64,000 nt of DNA from Emcibacter sp. (lineage in GTDB: Bacteria; Pseudomonadota; Alphaproteobacteria; Sphingomonadales; Emcibacteraceae). The translations under genes were made by a program, and so were the position numbers. Below the pieces are notes generated by a model. It was not told the DNA's origin and did not search any database. It was given only the letters and a program-made list of their open reading frames with translations. This document shows positions 55,790 through 64,000 of the stretch, piece by piece. The stretch is taken from assembly GCA_021647465.1 (NCBI GenBank), contig JAKIUQ010000008.1, positions 1 to 64,000 of the forward strand, written 5' to 3'. How positions within the stretch are numbered: the stretch's first letter is position 1; each line of letters starts with the position of its first letter.

Positions 55790-56770
55790 TTAACGTAATT
55801 CTGCATTTTGTTTATAACCCAGAAAACGCCAGACACGAATATGGCTCTCTTTGAGTAATTTTGCCCTGAGCGCCCAGAATTCTGCTTCGGCCATTAAGGA
55901 TTGGATGGCTTTGGTGCCCTCGCTGCCTTTTTTTGCAAGCTCCTGAGCAATGCCAGCGGCTTTTGACCAGCTTCCTTCTATAAGTTTCACATATTCGTCC
56001 GAAATATCTTCATTAATTCTAAGAGAAAATCCGGTTTTCTCTATCGCTTCCTGCATGATGGTTGTCGTTACAAGATAGGGCTGTGTGGCTTCTTGTTTTA
56101 GCCATTTTTGGACGTCTGGATTCTCAAGGACTTCCGCGTTTGACAGGGTATAGTCTGTAATCAGAAACAGGCCACCATCTTTTAAGGTATCATAGGTGTC
56201 TTGCAGGATTTTTTCTTTGTCTTGAAATAAATAGAGTGCCTCTTTGGAAAAGGCGCGGTCATAAGATCGATCAAAGGGCTTTTCCTGAGCGGGGTCCAGA
56301 TGATTTATGATGGCTTTAGAGGCCAGCCCCGCATCTTCTGACATTTTCATGCCTTTCTCGGCCAGTTCTTTCGAGAGCTCAAACCCTGTAATCCAGACAC
56401 CAAATTCTTCGGCTAATACGCGTGCGGGCCCGCCAAAGCCGGCCCCGATGACGATCGCGCTCATTTTAGAATTCAGGCCCAGAAGCTTGCACATTTTTTC
56501 GATCTGCTCTTTGCCGCCGGGGCCGCAATATCCGCTTCCCCAGATTAATTGGGTCATTTCCATTCTAAGCTTGTCCCAAGGCAGTGATGAGACGTCTTCT
56601 TCTATGGTGGGGGCGGGCTCTTCGGCCATGCTGGATTTGTCATCATCCAGAGAATTACCGGTTTCCTGCGCTTGCAGATGCGCTTTAACATCTTCGATGT
56701 CATAGCCATTCCACCAGGCCTTGCACCTCAGTTTAAAGGAAATCTTAATGTCTTTATCGTCGTTACCCAT
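55790..56770 (-). CDS. Class I SAM-dependent methyltransferase
   Basis: A 326-residue protein with a Rossmann methyltransferase domain at about 90-235: motif I VIGAGFGGPARVLAEEFG, then YDRAFSKEALYLFQDKEK and LFLITDYTL. An acidic, unconserved stretch (about 45-60) precedes GSGYCGPGG. The fold is like UbiE/sterol-type enzymes, but the substrate cannot be told. It lies 95 bp downstream of pheT on the same strand and may be read from the same transcript. Confidence 0.8.
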   Translation of the reverse strand: MGNDDKDIKISFKLRCKAWWNGYDIEDVKAHLQAQETGNSLDDDKSSMAEEPAPTIEEDVSSLPWDKLRMEMTQLIWGSGYCGPGGKEQIEKMCKLLGLNSKMSAIVIGAGFGGPARVLAEEFGVWITGFELSKELAEKGMKMSEDAGLASKAIINHLDPAQEKPFDRSYDRAFSKEALYLFQDKEKILQDTYDTLKDGGLFLITDYTLSNAEVLENPDVQKWLKQEATQPYLVTTTIMQEAIEKTGFSLRINEDISDEYVKLIEGSWSKAAGIAQELAKKGSEGTKAIQSLMAEAEFWALRAKLLKESHIRVWRFLGYKQNAELR

Positions 56771-56865
56771 TATTGCGCTGTCTCAAAATATGTTGTTTTA
56801 CGTGCCTTTATAATGGTTTGGCCTTTAAAATTTATTAATGGGACATATGATCCAATATTTTAGGG

Positions 56866-59256
56866 TTACCGTAAAACGCCGCCCGTCATTTTTAAAACAT
56901 TTGCCATGGCTTTTGTCGAGAATATTTCGATATCCTCTTCCGTCAGAGTTTTGTCTTTTGGCTGCAATTTTACGCTTAAGGCCACTGATTTTTGATTGTC
57001 ATCGATCCCGGGGCCCATATATACATCGAACAGGGTGATATCTTCAATGAGCTTCTTGTCGGTAATGCGCAACGCTTTGATAAGATCTGCTGCGGCCACA
57101 TCACGGTTGACGACGAAAGCGAAGTCTCTTTCCACGGCCTGAAAGTCGGAGGCATTGAGGACGCCCCGGCTGTTGCCGTTGCCGGATTTCGGAAATGGGA
57201 TATTTTCCAGTAAAATCTCAAACCCGACGATTGGTCCCTTGACGTCAAGGGCCTTGCAGATGGCGGGGTGGATTTCCCCAAAATAGGCAAGGAGATTCTT
57301 TGGGCCCAAGCGGATTACGCCGCTGCGGCCCGGATGATACCATGACGGGGCCTCTGCAACGACTTGAGCCTTGTCGATCTTTGCGCCAATGGCTTTGAGG
57401 ATTGATTCCGCGTCGGCTTTTGCGGTGAATGCATCAACGTCTTTGGGGGCGTTGGCCCAGGATTTGCGGCTGGTTTGCCCGCGCCGAATGCCCGCAAGAA
57501 CCAGAGACTGGCCCTCTGGCCGGTCATTTGAAAATTGATTACCGCATTCGAACAGGGCGATGTTTTTAAAACCTCTGGCCATATTCCGGCCCGTTGCGGT
57601 GATCAGATTTGGCAGCAAGTTAGGCCGCATGGCATCCAGATCCGCACTGATTGGATTTTCAAGGATAAGTTCCGGCTTTAAATCCGCGAATAATTTCGCC
57701 TCCGCAGATGGCAGAAACGACCATGTGACGGCCTCGCGCAATCCTTTATTTGCGGCGGCACGTTTGGCCCTGCGGACACGTTTCTGCATGTCATTCAGGC
57801 CGACGGTTATCGGGCGGCTTGACGGCGGCAAAGGGGCGGCAAGGATATGTTCAAACCCGTGAATGCGCAGCACTTCTTCCACAAGATCTGCCTCGCCATC
57901 AATGTCACATCGCCATGACGGGGTAACCACATCAAGTTTCCCTTGAACGCGGCTCACCATAAAGCCAAGTTTTTCCAATATGGCAATAATGTCTTCTTCG
58001 GCAACATCAACGCCGCCAAGATGACCGACGCGGCTTGGCCGCAAGGAAACGGTTTTTGATATGATGGGCGTTTTGCCGCAGACCACAACATCACTGGCTT
58101 CGCCGCCGCAAATATCAAGAATTAATTTTGCGGCAATTTCGATACCGGGCAACATGGTTTCGGGATCAACGCCGCGCTCAAAACGATAGCGGGCATCGCT
58201 GTCGATGCCCAGTTTCCGGCCGGCCATAGCAATTGTAATCGGGTCAAACCATGCGGCCTCCAAAAAGACATTCACCGTATCCTCTTGGCAACGGGTACTT
58301 ACCCCGCCGATAATACCGCCAAGGCCAATGACGCCGCTATCATCTGTGATAACGCAGGCCCCGTCCGGCAATATATAATCATTGTCATCAAGGGCGGATA
58401 AAGCCTCCCCGGCTTTGGACAGGCGAACCACAATATCGCCTTGTAACTTGTCCGCGTCGAAAACATGCAGGGGACGCGCCATATCATAGGTGAGGTAATT
58501 GGTAATATCCACCAGCGCAGAGATCGGCTTCATACCAAGGCTGCGCAATTTATTCTGCAGCCATTCGGGGCTCGGGCCGTTTTTGATGCCGCGAATATAT
58601 CTTCCGGCAAAAACGGGGCATGATTTTTCATGGGTCAGAACCACTTTCTGCGGGCAGGCAAATTTACTTTCTGCGGGGGAGCTGTCCTGCTTTTTTAAAC
58701 GGCCAAGCCCGGCGGCGGCCAGATCGCGGGCAATGCCGTAAATACCAAGGGCATCTTGATGATTTGGGGTGATGGCAATTTCAATCACCGGATCATCCAT
58801 GAGCATATAATCGGCAAATTTCACCCCAACCGGCGCATCCGCGGGCAGGTCAATGATACCATCATGATCTTCGCCAAGCCCGAGTTCCCGCTCTGAACAC
58901 ATCATGCCATTGCTGTCCATGCCGCGAATCTTGGTGGGTTTTAATTTCATGCCATTGGTGGGGATCGTGGCGCCGGACGGGGCAAAGGCCCCCTTCAGGC
59001 CGACCCGCGCATTGGGGGCGCCGCAGACAACCTGCAGTATTTCACTTCCGGTATGAACTTTCAGCACCTGCAACTTGTCCGCATCAGGATGGGGCGCGGC
59101 GTGGGTAACTTCGGCAATGATGAAGGCAGCCAGATCATCGGCAGGATTTATAATTTCCTCAACCTCAAGGCCAATAGCGGTTAATTTTTCGGATATTTCC
59201 GTGATGGAGGCGTTGGTATCAAGATGTTCTTTAAGCCATGAAAGGGTGAATTTCAT
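56866..59256 (-). CDS. pheT: Phenylalanine-tRNA ligase subunit beta
   Basis: A 796-residue PheT: MKFTLSWLKEHLDTNASI start, tRNA-binding EMAP-like domain (HPDADKLQVLKVHTG), B3/B4 editing domain, B5, and a C-terminal FDX-ACB anticodon-binding domain. The ATG at 59256 follows GGAGG by 8 nt and the pheS stop by one base. With pheS it forms the (alpha beta)2 enzyme that charges tRNA-Phe; PheT edits mischarged Tyr-tRNA. Confidence 0.97.
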   Translation of the reverse strand: MKFTLSWLKEHLDTNASITEISEKLTAIGLEVEEIINPADDLAAFIIAEVTHAAPHPDADKLQVLKVHTGSEILQVVCGAPNARVGLKGAFAPSGATIPTNGMKLKPTKIRGMDSNGMMCSERELGLGEDHDGIIDLPADAPVGVKFADYMLMDDPVIEIAITPNHQDALGIYGIARDLAAAGLGRLKKQDSSPAESKFACPQKVVLTHEKSCPVFAGRYIRGIKNGPSPEWLQNKLRSLGMKPISALVDITNYLTYDMARPLHVFDADKLQGDIVVRLSKAGEALSALDDNDYILPDGACVITDDSGVIGLGGIIGGVSTRCQEDTVNVFLEAAWFDPITIAMAGRKLGIDSDARYRFERGVDPETMLPGIEIAAKLILDICGGEASDVVVCGKTPIISKTVSLRPSRVGHLGGVDVAEEDIIAILEKLGFMVSRVQGKLDVVTPSWRCDIDGEADLVEEVLRIHGFEHILAAPLPPSSRPITVGLNDMQKRVRRAKRAAANKGLREAVTWSFLPSAEAKLFADLKPELILENPISADLDAMRPNLLPNLITATGRNMARGFKNIALFECGNQFSNDRPEGQSLVLAGIRRGQTSRKSWANAPKDVDAFTAKADAESILKAIGAKIDKAQVVAEAPSWYHPGRSGVIRLGPKNLLAYFGEIHPAICKALDVKGPIVGFEILLENIPFPKSGNGNSRGVLNASDFQAVERDFAFVVNRDVAAADLIKALRITDKKLIEDITLFDVYMGPGIDDNQKSVALSVKLQPKDKTLTEEDIEIFSTKAMANVLKMTGGVLR

Positions 59257-59257
59257 C

Positions 59258-60346
59258 TTATTTTCCTCCCGCTTTATGGTTTTGTGTGCTGAGTGACGGG
59301 ATATCAAGGGCGGCGAAACCATAATGTTTCAGCCACCGTAAATCTGCGGCGAAAAATTCCCGCAAATCGGGAATGCCCCATTTCAACATGGCGATACGGT
59401 CAAGGCCCATACCAAAGGCAAAGCCCTGATATTCACCCGGGTCCAGATTGACATTTTCCAATACGCGCGCATTGACCATGCCGCAGCCCATAATTTCAAG
59501 CCAGTCATCGCCTTCGCCAATCAGGATTTCACCATCCTTGAACGCGCAGCCAATATCGACTTCGGCGGAGGGTTCGGTGAAGGGAAAATAACTTGGGCGG
59601 AAACGGATTTTTACATTGTCCAATTCAAAAAACTTGCGGCAGAATTCTTCGATGCACCATTTCAGATGGCCCATGTGAATATCCTTATCAATGACCAGGG
59701 CTTCTACCTGATGAAACATGGGGGTATGGGTTGCGTCACTGTCACAGCGATAGGTGCGCCCGGGGGCAATGATTCGGTAGGGCGGCGGGCCGGACATCAT
59801 GGTTCTGATCTGCACGGGGGAGGTATGGGTGCGCAGGAGCTTGCGTTTGCCATCCTTGTCCTCGGGCAGGTAGAAAGTATCATGCATTTGACGCGCCGGA
59901 TGTTCTTCGGGGATATTCAGGGCGGTAAAATTGTAAAAATCTTCCTCTATTTCGGGGCCTTCTGCAATGCTAAAGCCAATTTCGGTGAAAATTTCGGCCA
60001 CTTCGTCCATCACTTGGCTAATGGGGTGAATGCTGCCCAGATTTTCCGGGGGGCTCGGCAGGGTGATGTCAATATGTTCCGACAGCAGCCGCAGATTTAA
60101 TGCCTGTGCCTCCAGTTCTGTTTTATGATCAGCAATAGCGTTATTTATTTTATTTTTCAGGGCGTTTAACTTTGGGCCGAAGTTTTTTTTCTCTTCGGGT
60201 GACATTTTGCCAATTTCGCGCATCATTAAACTGACGCGGCCCTTTTTACCGACTTCGGCGACGCGAATATCTTCGAGTCTGGATAAATCATCACAAGCGG
60301 TGATTTCGGCGATAATTGCTGTTTCCAGTTTCTGGAGGTCTTCCAT
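59258..60346 (-). CDS. pheS: Phenylalanine-tRNA ligase subunit alpha
   Basis: A 362-residue PheS: N-terminal coiled-coil arm, then the class II catalytic domain with [24 protein letters not shown] (motif 2 region), [16 protein letters not shown] and [14 protein letters not shown] (motif 3). I choose ATG 60346 (MEDLQKLE), like other alphaproteobacterial PheS. In-frame ATGs at 60352 and 60373 would add up to nine residues, rich in aromatic residues. An attenuator lies between rplT and pheS. Confidence 0.95.
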   Translation of the reverse strand: MEDLQKLETAIIAEITACDDLSRLEDIRVAEVGKKGRVSLMMREIGKMSPEEKKNFGPKLNALKNKINNAIADHKTELEAQALNLRLLSEHIDITLPSPPENLGSIHPISQVMDEVAEIFTEIGFSIAEGPEIEEDFYNFTALNIPEEHPARQMHDTFYLPEDKDGKRKLLRTHTSPVQIRTMMSGPPPYRIIAPGRTYRCDSDATHTPMFHQVEALVIDKDIHMGHLKWCIEEFCRKFFELDNVKIRFRPSYFPFTEPSAEVDIGCAFKDGEILIGEGDDWLEIMGCGMVNARVLENVNLDPGEYQGFAFGMGLDRIAMLKWGIPDLREFFAADLRWLKHYGFAALDIPSLSTQNHKAGGK

Positions 60347-60383
60347 AATCATAACCCAATAATAAAAAATCATCTTAAAAAAT

Positions 60384-60420
60384 ACAAAAAGGAGCCTACT
60401 GAAAAATCAGCAGGCTCCTT
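60384..60420 (-). terminator. Attenuator-type terminator between rplT and pheS
   Basis: On the minus strand a 14-bp stem (arms 60407-60420 and 60389-60402, one G-U pair) with a four-U loop is followed by TTTTTG. This would end transcription between the ribosomal genes and pheST. The 5' arm coincides with the last codons of a short leader frame, so translation of the leader up to its stop would block the hairpin. Confidence 0.85.
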
Positions 60421-60472
60421 GACTATAAACCATATTTCCGAATTCTGTCGATCCGAAATGTAGCCAGTGCAT
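60407..60472 (-). CDS. Possible pheST leader peptide (21 residues)
   Basis: An ATG at 60472-60470 overlaps the rplT stop (TGATG) and opens a 21-codon frame ending in a TGA (60409-60407) at the top of the attenuator stem. It begins [11 protein letters not shown] with Phe at positions 6 and 11, far fewer than the Phe run of enterobacterial PheM. It may couple rplT translation to pheST read-through, or respond to Phe supply. Whether it is made is unknown. Confidence 0.4.
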   Translation of the reverse strand: MHWLHFGSTEFGNMVYSQGAC

Positions 60473-60831
60473 CAGGCGTTAAGCGCAGCCTGCGCCTGAC
60501 CCGCGATTGCTTTAAAAGCATCCGGTTCGCGAACGGCCAGATCAGCCAGAACTTTACGGTCAAGTTCGATGCCTGCGAGTTTCAGGCCGTTCATAAATCG
60601 TGAATAGGTCATATCATGCAGGCGCGCCGCCGCATTGATGCGCTGAATCCACAGGGCGCGGAATGTTCTTTTACGAACTTTCCGGTCGCGGTACGCATAT
60701 TGACCGGCCTTTTCAACGGCCTGTATCGCAATACGGATCGTGTTTTTACGGCGGCCGCGATAACCTTTTGCAAGTTTTAATGTTTTTTTGTGACGTGCGT
60801 GAGATGTCACGCCTCTTTTTACATGTGCCAT
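60472..60831 (-). CDS. rplT: 50S ribosomal protein L20
   Basis: A 119-residue L20, standard length: [16 protein letters not shown] start, [11 protein letters not shown] and [12 protein letters not shown]20 is an early 23S rRNA binder and in E. coli and Bacillus represses its own operon. It follows rpmI by 12 bp, with the pheST attenuator downstream. Confidence 0.98.
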   Translation of the reverse strand: MAHVKRGVTSHARHKKTLKLAKGYRGRRKNTIRIAIQAVEKAGQYAYRDRKVRKRTFRALWIQRINAAARLHDMTYSRFMNGLKLAGIELDRKVLADLAVREPDAFKAIAGQAQAALNA

Positions 60832-60843
60832 TTTATGTTCCTA

Positions 60844-61041
60844 TCAACCGTTCGGGAGAAATTTCATAACGATCCGCGCATCCTGAGGGGACAGAATGGT
60901 TGTGCCGCGTTGGTTACGGAGTTGCTTGTTTGAACGTTTGATCATACCATGCTGTTTGCCAGCTTGAGATGCACGTACTTTCCCGGAAGCGGTGAGTTTG
61001 AAGCGCTTTTTGGCACTACTTTTCGTTTTCATTTTGGGCAT
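60844..61041 (-). CDS. rpmI: 50S ribosomal protein L35
   Basis: A 65-residue L35 with [21 protein letters not shown], split here as [14 protein letters not shown] and LTASGKVRA, and a basic tail. ATG 61041 is preceded by AAGGA. It heads the rpmI-rplT-pheS-pheT operon behind a good promoter and folded leader. infC, often directly upstream, is 2.7 kb away here. Confidence 0.97.
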   Translation of the reverse strand: MPKMKTKSSAKKRFKLTASGKVRASQAGKQHGMIKRSNKQLRNQRGTTILSPQDARIVMKFLPNG

Positions 61042-61068
61042 TTAGCTTTTCCTTTTTAAAATTATTGC

Positions 61069-61124
61069 GCGGCAATCCCTTGCCGCAAGCTTTCCGAGTG
61101 ATGAGGCATGCCCTGCCATATCAC
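61069..61124 (-). promoter_or_regulatory. Two-hairpin leader of rpmI-rplT
   Basis: On the minus strand the predicted leader of about 92 nt folds into two hairpins: GTGAT-AT-GGCA pairing with TGCC-TC-ATCAC (61098-61124), then GCGGCA with TGCCGC (61069-61086) and a T-rich stretch. L20 autoregulates rpmI-rplT through leader structures in other bacteria, so this is a candidate L20-binding leader. Confidence 0.5.
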
Positions 61125-61139
61125 TCCATGAAGTTGAGG

Positions 61140-61168
61140 TATATATCCCTCTTTAACAGGTTATGCAA
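61140..61168 (-). promoter_or_regulatory. Sigma-70-type promoter of rpmI-rplT-pheST
   Basis: On the minus strand TTGCAT (61163-61168) and TATATA (61140-61145) are 17 bp apart, with a predicted start near 61133. This gives rpmI its own promoter, consistent with its separation from infC. Confidence 0.7.
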
Positions 61169-61212
61169 GGGGTTTTCACCGTATTTCAGTTTTGAGTCTG
61201 ATATCTGACTTT

Positions 61213-62460
61213 CTATCTGATTTTCAGGGGAATTTTTTTACGTAATGTCAGGCTGCGCCAGAGCCATTCCACCGGGCCATACTGAAAATACTGCAACCAT
61301 ATTATGCTGAAGAAGAACTGGAAAGTCCAGATCATGACCATCACCAGAAGCAGCGATGCGCGGCCCAGTTCATTATAAAGATTAAAGCCAAAGCCATAGA
61401 AAATAAAAATGCAAATGACCGTTTGCATAAGGTAATTGCTCAGCGCCATACGCCCGACTGCCGCCAGACCATCCTTGAACCAGTGGGCAGCGGGGGCGGC
61501 AATAAACAGATTAAGCAGTCCAAGAATCCCAAGGGTCAGTGCAACCCGGCCCAATCTCAGGGTATTCTGGGTTTTCTGCTCACTGAGGAGATCGAAATTC
61601 TGGCTTTCCAGATAGAGCAGATTTGTAAAATTGATCATAATACCAACGGTAAGCCCGGTGATCGCCAGCAGGACATAGAACATCCGGCTTTTGGCCCCTT
61701 GAATGATTCCCGTTTTATAAAATGCCATGCCCAGCAACATCATGCTGCCCACATCCCAAACAAATTCCGTCAGCAGATAATAGGTCTGCAGGAACAGGAC
61801 AAAGGGCGCGATGGTGATCAGGTTATTCAGGTAACCGCCTTTCATGGCGTTGATTTCCTCGGAAATTTCCGCCTGCGATGTTCCAAGCTCTGCGATAATG
61901 GCCTGCCATTGTTCGGCTTTCGCCCCCGCCGCATCCCGGATGGTTGCAAGCTCATGATAGCCAAGGTGAGACAGGGCTGTCTGCAGGACGATAATCATGA
62001 TGGCTATGGTAATCAGGGCGGGAGCCTTCAGGTTTCTAAGAAAATAAAGGCCGAAGCCGGCTACCGCATAGGGAAAAAGCACATCCCCCGCCATAAGCAG
62101 GATATAGCTGTGGATCAGGCCGAACAGCAGCAGAAAACTGTTGCGCCGGAAGAAATAGGATCGGGCCGCCTGAGCATTCTGCTGCTGTTCGATTTTTTGG
62201 GTCAGAAGAATAATACTGGCCCCGAAAAGCATGGAAAATAATCCCCGCATATTATTGGTGATCAGTAAATCGGTGAAATACCAGGCGTAATAATCGGCAC
62301 AACTGTCAACACCGGCAATGGTGGGGTTGCTGAGGGCGGCAAAGGGCAGGGCGAAACCTGCGATATTGACCATAAGGATACCCAGAACCGCAATCCCCCG
62401 GATAATATCAAGTGAAACCAGCCTTTCGCGGGGTAAAATATTTTTTTCAGTTGTTTTCAT
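61213..62460 (-). CDS. DUF418 family membrane protein (YeiB-like)
   Basis: A 415-residue inner-membrane protein with about nine hydrophobic segments. The N-terminal RLVSLDIIRGIAVLGILMVN and the C-terminal LSNYLMQTVICIFIF and QYGPVEWLWRSLT are DUF418 marks. The family is distantly related to membrane acyltransferases; function is unknown. It is divergent from the TraB/GumN gene and lies between infC and rpmI. Confidence 0.88.
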   Translation of the reverse strand: MKTTEKNILPRERLVSLDIIRGIAVLGILMVNIAGFALPFAALSNPTIAGVDSCADYYAWYFTDLLITNNMRGLFSMLFGASIILLTQKIEQQQNAQAARSYFFRRNSFLLLFGLIHSYILLMAGDVLFPYAVAGFGLYFLRNLKAPALITIAIMIIVLQTALSHLGYHELATIRDAAGAKAEQWQAIIAELGTSQAEISEEINAMKGGYLNNLITIAPFVLFLQTYYLLTEFVWDVGSMMLLGMAFYKTGIIQGAKSRMFYVLLAITGLTVGIMINFTNLLYLESQNFDLLSEQKTQNTLRLGRVALTLGILGLLNLFIAAPAAHWFKDGLAAVGRMALSNYLMQTVICIFIFYGFGFNLYNELGRASLLLVMVMIWTFQFFFSIIWLQYFQYGPVEWLWRSLTLRKKIPLKIR

Positions 62461-62608
62461 ATTTATTGACCTTATTCTCAGTTTATGGGTGAATATAATG
62501 TCAAAAGTGAGACATGTAATACTGAAATATTGGTATGTTCTGAATAATAATTAATGGATAAATATAATGATACTTAATACAATTGGCTTGTTGAACAGGC
62601 GTTATTTT

Positions 62609-63499
62609 ATGCGCTCGATCGCGGCTTTGTTTTTTGGTTTATGGGCCTTGTCCATTCCCGCGGGGGCGCAGGAAACAGACATAGTTCATGCAAAACCGGC
62701 GTTATGGACTGTGCAGAAGGGGGATAATACAACATATTTTCTCGGATCATTTCATCTTTTGCCCAAAAATTATCAATGGTATGAAGGCATCATCCAGAGC
62801 AGTTTTGAAGCTGCGGATGAATTGGTGATGGAAACCGAATTAACGCCCGAAGCCACAGCAAAAATCCAGGGACTGTTGATTAAAAATGGTTTTTTTGCAG
62901 GTGAAGATAACTTGAAGAATCATCTGGATGCGGACCGTTATGCAAAGATGTTGACCTATGCCAAAAAACTTATGGGACAGGAAGAGGTCGCAGCGCAGAA
63001 AATGAAGCCGTGGTTTATGGCCATGAATCTGTCGATCCTGACCATCATGTCAAATGGTATGGATCCAAATTCAGGTGTGGATAAATATCTGGAGGGCTTG
63101 GCCAAGCAAAGCGAAATAGCCATAACCGGCCTTGAAACGGCGAGCGATCAGATGATGGCGCTGATTGATCATCCCCTTAATGTGCAAGCCGCCATGTTGA
63201 GCGAAACATTGGACCAACTGGATGATTTTCAGGCGGTGATGGACAATTATCTTACCGCATGGGCGTCCGGGGATAGTGACAGAATCAGCAAGACCATGGT
63301 TGATGATATGAAAAAATATCAAGGAATATATGAGGCTTTGCTGGTTAATCGTAATGCCAATTGGATACCCGCCATAGAAGGTCATATCAACAGCGCAAAA
63401 ACAGTCTTTGTCGTGGTGGGGGCAGCTCATCTTGCCGGGCCGGATAGTGTTTTGAATATGCTAGAGGATAAGGGTTATAAAGTGAATAAAATCCAGTGA
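62609..63499 (+). CDS. TraB/GumN family secreted protein
   Basis: A 296-residue TraB/GumN (TIKI-like) protein. After a signal peptide (MRSIAALFFGLWALSIPAGA) come ALWTVQKGDNTTYFLGSFH and, at the end, RNANWIP and VVVGAAHLAGPDSVL, holding the conserved histidines. Relatives are metalloproteases or pheromone-shutdown proteins. The ATG at 62609 gives a proper signal peptide with AGG 9 nt upstream; an earlier ATG at 62567 overlaps a TATAAT and is unlikely. Confidence 0.86.
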   Translation: MRSIAALFFGLWALSIPAGAQETDIVHAKPALWTVQKGDNTTYFLGSFHLLPKNYQWYEGIIQSSFEAADELVMETELTPEATAKIQGLLIKNGFFAGEDNLKNHLDADRYAKMLTYAKKLMGQEEVAAQKMKPWFMAMNLSILTIMSNGMDPNSGVDKYLEGLAKQSEIAITGLETASDQMMALIDHPLNVQAAMLSETLDQLDDFQAVMDNYLTAWASGDSDRISKTMVDDMKKYQGIYEALLVNRNANWIPAIEGHINSAKTVFVVVGAAHLAGPDSVLNMLEDKGYKVNKIQ

Positions 63500-63538
63500 A
63501 ATGATATGATCCGCTTTGGTCAATAAAGGCAGGAACTG

Positions 63539-63652
63539 AAAAACCCGCCGGACGTGTCGGTCACTGACGGGTTCTTGCTCTGGTAACGTAGGCAGATTCA
63601 GCTGTTATCGTCTACCGTACCATGATGTGCTTACCTTTGGGGGCACAATATG
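63539..63652 (-). ncRNA. Candidate small RNA downstream of infC
   Basis: A minus-strand region of about 114 nt lies between a strong promoter and an intrinsic-terminator-like hairpin, with no frame. It can fold as GTGC/GCAC around a CCCCC-containing loop, then GGTACGGTAG with CTACGTTACC (8 of 10 match), then the terminator AACCCG/CGGGTT (63542-63547 with 63568-63573) followed by UUUUU. It is not SRP RNA (no GGAAG loop), and I cannot place it in 6S RNA or tmRNA. Ends are predictions. Confidence 0.5.
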
Positions 63653-63658
63653 TAATAT

Positions 63659-63687
63659 ATTATACAGCAAAAAAGCCCAAAAATCAA
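63659..63687 (-). promoter_or_regulatory. Promoter inside the infC terminator
   Basis: On the minus strand TTGATT (63682-63687) and a perfect TATAAT (63659-63664) are 17 bp apart. The -35 lies in the loop of the infC terminator and the spacer spans its 3' arm and T-run. It would start transcription near 63652. Confidence 0.6.
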
Positions 63688-63695
63688 CGCGGGCT
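63669..63695 (-). terminator. Intrinsic terminator of infC
   Basis: On the minus strand AGCCC (63691-63695 complement) pairs with GGGCT (63674-63678 complement) around a 12-nt loop, followed by six T residues. It lies 77 bp after the infC stop. The stem is short, so efficiency may be moderate. Confidence 0.6.
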
Positions 63696-63771
63696 ATGGG
63701 CGTTAAACTTAAGGGGCTTTTTATAAAGGTTCCAAGTTAAGCCAGAAACGACTCGGTATTAATTCTTGAAA

Positions 63772-64000
63772 TTATTTAGACGTAAGCACCATGATGATCT
63801 GACGGCCTTCCATTTTGGGGGCTTGTTCGACCTTGGCTATTTCTTTAAAATCCGCTTCGACCCGTCTTAATACATCCATCCCCAATTCCTGATGGGCCAT
63901 TTCGCGGCCCCGGAATCGCAGGGTGATTTTTACTTTATCGCCTGACGTCAGAAATTTCTCAACAGAGCGCATTTTCACGTCATAATCATGTTTTTCAATG
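63772..64000 (-). CDS. infC: Translation initiation factor IF-3, C-terminal part (partial)
   Basis: The last 75 or so codons of IF-3, ending in a TAA-type stop near 63772; the start is beyond the window. The C-terminal domain is clear: [35 protein letters not shown] and [15 protein letters not shown]-3 keeps subunits apart and checks the start codon. infC normally directly precedes rpmI-rplT; here a DUF418 gene and a TraB gene lie between. Confidence 0.95.
   Translation of the reverse strand, partial: IEKHDYDVKMRSVEKFLTSGDKVKITLRFRGREMAHQELGMDVLRRVEADFKEIAKVEQAPKMEGRQIIMVLTSK

Noticed and set aside
60384..60472. T-box riboswitch before pheS
   Set aside because: No T-box sequence or specifier loop, and T-boxes are rare outside Gram-positives; a leader-peptide attenuator fits better.
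61423..62241. A 272-codon + strand open frame opposite the DUF418 gene
   Set aside because: Its translation is rich in Gln, His and Asp in the way antisense frames of membrane proteins are; no domain, and the minus frame is a clear DUF418 protein.
63539..63652. SRP RNA, 6S RNA or tmRNA
   Set aside because: No GGAAG-type SRP loop, no tmRNA tag or acceptor end, and no 6S-like long bubble I can recognise; kept as an unassigned RNA.

Overview
The window is a chromosomal segment of a bacterium, almost certainly an alphaproteobacterium. The order tuf - S10 operon - spc operon - secY - adk - rpsM - rpsK - rpoA - rplQ, with no rpsD after rpsK and no rpmJ after secY, is the usual alphaproteobacterial arrangement. 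Two-subunit ETF, a single-chain methylmalonyl-CoA mutase, a TonB receptor and a FixL-like PAS kinase fit the same group. The genus cannot be fixed from the sequence. There is no rRNA, tRNA, CRISPR array, transposase or phage gene.

Layout. 1-14209: the tail of tuf and 27 translation, secretion and transcription genes on the + strand, very compact, with a strong internal promoter and folded leader before rpsM and an intrinsic terminator after rplQ. 14219-15356: fbaA behind a promoter whose -35 lies in a perfect 16-bp palindrome. 15399-20842 (minus): a coupled trio of beta-CASP RNA nuclease, AMP-phosphorylase-type nucleotide phosphorylase and PRPP synthetase homologue, followed by a Kef-type antiporter; it looks like an RNA/NMP salvage unit. 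20983-25405: a small membrane protein, a P-loop kinase with no normal start codon, a secreted amidohydrolase, and a pair (nucleotidyltransferase and inositol-3-phosphate synthase) that should make CDP-inositol. 25718-31726: FKBP lipoprotein, DUF423, peroxiredoxin, TonB receptor, a DsbD-alpha-like protein and YqgE.

32084-45329 is the most distinctive part: seven consecutive + strand signalling genes (an excisionase-type HTH fused to a receiver, four histidine kinases, three of them with several receivers and one with an HPt, a lone receiver, and a diguanylate cyclase). Two carry features of heme oxygen sensors: a FixL-like PAS in the membrane kinase and a protoglobin-like N-terminus in the cyclase. 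Two of the kinases are clear paralogues. I propose an oxygen/redox phosphorelay linked to c-di-GMP.

45396-53462: YHS and DUF924 proteins, hbd-etfA-etfB (minus) behind a palindromic operator candidate, a DUF885 hydrolase and methylmalonyl-CoA mutase, i.e. fatty-acid and propionyl-CoA metabolism. 53463-55789 holds REP-like palindromes, lepA and a second repeat family. 55790-64000 (mostly minus): a methyltransferase, the rpmI-rplT-pheS-pheT operon with a folded leader and an attenuator carrying a leader peptide, DUF418 and TraB/GumN genes, a predicted small RNA whose promoter lies inside the infC terminator, and the 3' end of infC at the window edge.
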